Source: Closterium sp. NIES-65
Lineage: Eukaryota; Streptophyta; Zygnematophyceae; Desmidiales; Closteriaceae
Length of the DNA stretch: 64,000 nt
Assembly (NCBI GenBank): GCA_948144175.1
Contig: CANXME010000202.1
Location: 769,253-833,252 of the forward strand
Reading direction: 5' to 3'
Part shown: positions 62,800-64,000 of the stretch, one piece after another
How the letters are laid out: the number at the start of each line of letters is the position of its first letter
Numbering within the stretch: position 1 is the stretch's first letter
Made by a program: the position numbers and the translations under genes
Notes under the pieces: model-generated
What the model saw: the letters and a program-made list of their open reading frames with translations, nothing else
Database searches by the model: none
What the model was told of the DNA's origin: nothing

Positions 62800-64000
62800 C
62801 CTTCCCCCGCCCCCGCTCTTCTTGGTACCAGGTCCCCCCCCGGTAGACCCCCTCCCCCCTCAGGGTCCTGCCCCTTCAGGTGTGTCCCAGGTAGACGCGG
62901 TCGAGCCTGTCGAGGTCACTGGTGACTCTGGTGCTGCTGCGGGAGCTGAGCCTGGGGGTGCTGAGCCTGGGGGTGCCGAGTCTGGGGGTGCTGAGTCTGG
63001 GGGTGCAGAGCCTGGGGGTGCTGAGCCTGGGGGTGCTGAGCCTGGGGGTACAGGGTCTGGGGGTGCTTAGCCTGGGGGTGCTGAGCCTGGGGGTGTTGAG
63101 CCTGGGAGTGCTCCGCCTGGAGGTGCTTTGCCTGAGGGTGCTGAGCCTGGAGGTTCTTTGCCTGGAGGTTCTCCGCCTGGAGGTGCTTCGTCTCGCCGAG
63201 AGCCACTCTCCCCACAGGAGCTGCGTGAGTGGTTTGCCCGGCGGTGGAGGCGTGCTGCTGGTGCTGGAGGTTCTTCGGCTGCAGAGGGTGCTGCTGCCAC
63301 GCGTCCTAGAGGTGATCGTGCTGTGGGTGCTGGAGGTGCTGGGCCTGAGGGTTCTCCTGGAGCTGGTGCTGCTGAGGTGGTTGGCGCTAAGACTACTGCT
63401 GGCGGTCCGACTGGCAGTGCTCCTCGTGCTGCTAGGGGTTCTGGAGCTGCTGCTGGTGCTGCTGGAGGTGCTGCTGGAGCGGGTGCTCCTGCTGGGGGTA
63501 ATGGTGCTGTCCCTGCTGTTTCTGGCGTCGCCACGCAGCCCCGACCGTACTTCGTTCCGCTCCTGCAGCAGGTTCTTGGTCTTTCACCTTCTCCTGGTCC
63601 TCCTCCTCCTCCCTTAGAGGGTCCACAGCCTGTCCAGTCCCAGTCACAGCTACAGCCTGCCTCCCCTTTGCCTGCTCCTTCTCCCTACGCTAGTCCGATT
63701 GGAGGTCTTACTGAGCGTCGTCAGCCTGCGTCTCGTCCTGCGTCGCCTGTTCGTCCTACGCGCACTAGTGGTCGCGGTTCGCGTCAGCGTCCTCCTCCTG
63801 TCCCTGGCACGCACCGGATGTCTCTGCGTCCGTCCACTGTTCCTCTGCGTGCCCCTTTGCCTTCTCCTCCTGAGTCCTCTCTTCCTGCTCTTGCCGACCC
63901 GGAGTCGGACTCTCTTCGTGCTGCCAGTCTCACTGTCACGCGTCTCCTTGCTACTGCTGTCACTGACCCTTCCTTCGAGTCTTCTGCTGCGTCTGCCCTT
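62800..64000 (+). pseudogene. C7 linker, truncated by the window
   Basis: [20 protein letters not shown] leads into the 15-nt repeat GGTGCTGAGCCTGGG (62945-63190). [20 protein letters not shown], Gly/Ala-rich sequence and a Pro-rich segment follow, then the start of the helical part (EPESDSLRAASLTVTRLLAT-like). Homology to C6 suggests RT begins about 250 bp beyond the window. Confidence 0.82.

Larger units (their letters stand above)
58732..64000 (+). mobile_element. Copia C7, continuing past the window end
   Basis: It shows the 5' LTR (58732-58863), PBS (TGGTATCGAGCA), leader, Gag with polyglycine and polyglutamine tracts, protease, pre-integrase, integrase and most of the linker. The window ends within the linker's helical part, so RT, RNase H and the 3' LTR are not visible. 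A long open stretch from Gag into integrase makes it one of the better preserved copies, with about three breaks in the visible part. It inserted into the Gag of element E. Confidence 0.92.

Noticed and set aside
1-64000. A host protein-coding gene
   Set aside because: Every recognisable coding stretch belongs to a copia element or a LINE. No spliced or single-exon host gene with a known domain was seen.

Overview
The window reads as a block of nested retrotransposons from a large, repeat-rich eukaryotic genome. I found no intact host gene, rRNA gene or ordinary tRNA gene. The content points to a green-plant lineage: Ty1/copia elements primed by initiator tRNA-Met, LINEs with an AP-endonuclease, a TRIM-like miniature element, and plant telo-box-like motifs in the LTRs. 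The very GC-rich leaders, with polyglycine Gag tracts, suggest a streptophyte (charophyte-type) alga rather than a flowering plant. That assignment is an inference and is not proven by the sequence.

Layout. 1-465: end of a minus-strand copia copy (leader plus LTR remnant). 466-5995: relic DNA with a LINE ORF1-like stretch, a 47-48 bp tandem repeat, a 310-bp tandem repeat and AT-rich spacer. 5996-8489: truncated copia fragment (C2) split by a solo LTR of a second copia family (X). 8488-9955: 5'-truncated LINE tail (L2). 9956-26650: three-level nest in which minus-strand copia C3 is split by plus-strand copia C4, and C4 is split by a complete 7.1-kb minus-strand X element (13974-21069, two LTRs, TSD GGTGT). 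26651-33743: LTR remnant and a long minus-strand LINE (L1) whose ORF1 holds a TRIM-like element (32122-32729). 33755-35097: plus-strand LINE endonuclease fragment (L3). 35098-42893: minus-strand copia D1, with unlike LTRs at its two ends and an X solo LTR inside. 42894-44393: relic with a zinc-knuckle pattern. 44394-51171: copia C6. 51678-57190: copia D2 with both LTRs. 57733-58731: start of another copia family (E), cut by copia C7 (58732 to the window end).

How the parts relate. The C copies have the full copia order: LTR, PBS, long GC-rich leader, Gag with a polyglycine tract, protease, integrase, a repetitive linker, RT and RNase H. Both D copies share the pol part, but no Gag core can be recognised in them, so they may have used Gag from C-type relatives. 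The X family has a different primer-binding site, a classic CCHC knuckle and LTRs packed with GTCGAC-type motifs. It has inserted at least three times into coding parts of the other copia elements, each time with a perfect 5-bp target duplication. All protein-coding LTR elements here look broken and are treated as fossils. The most unusual item is the TRIM-like element: its LTR/PBS junction lies inside a tRNA-like fold with polymerase III A and B boxes, and it stands as a tandem of three LTRs and two internal segments.
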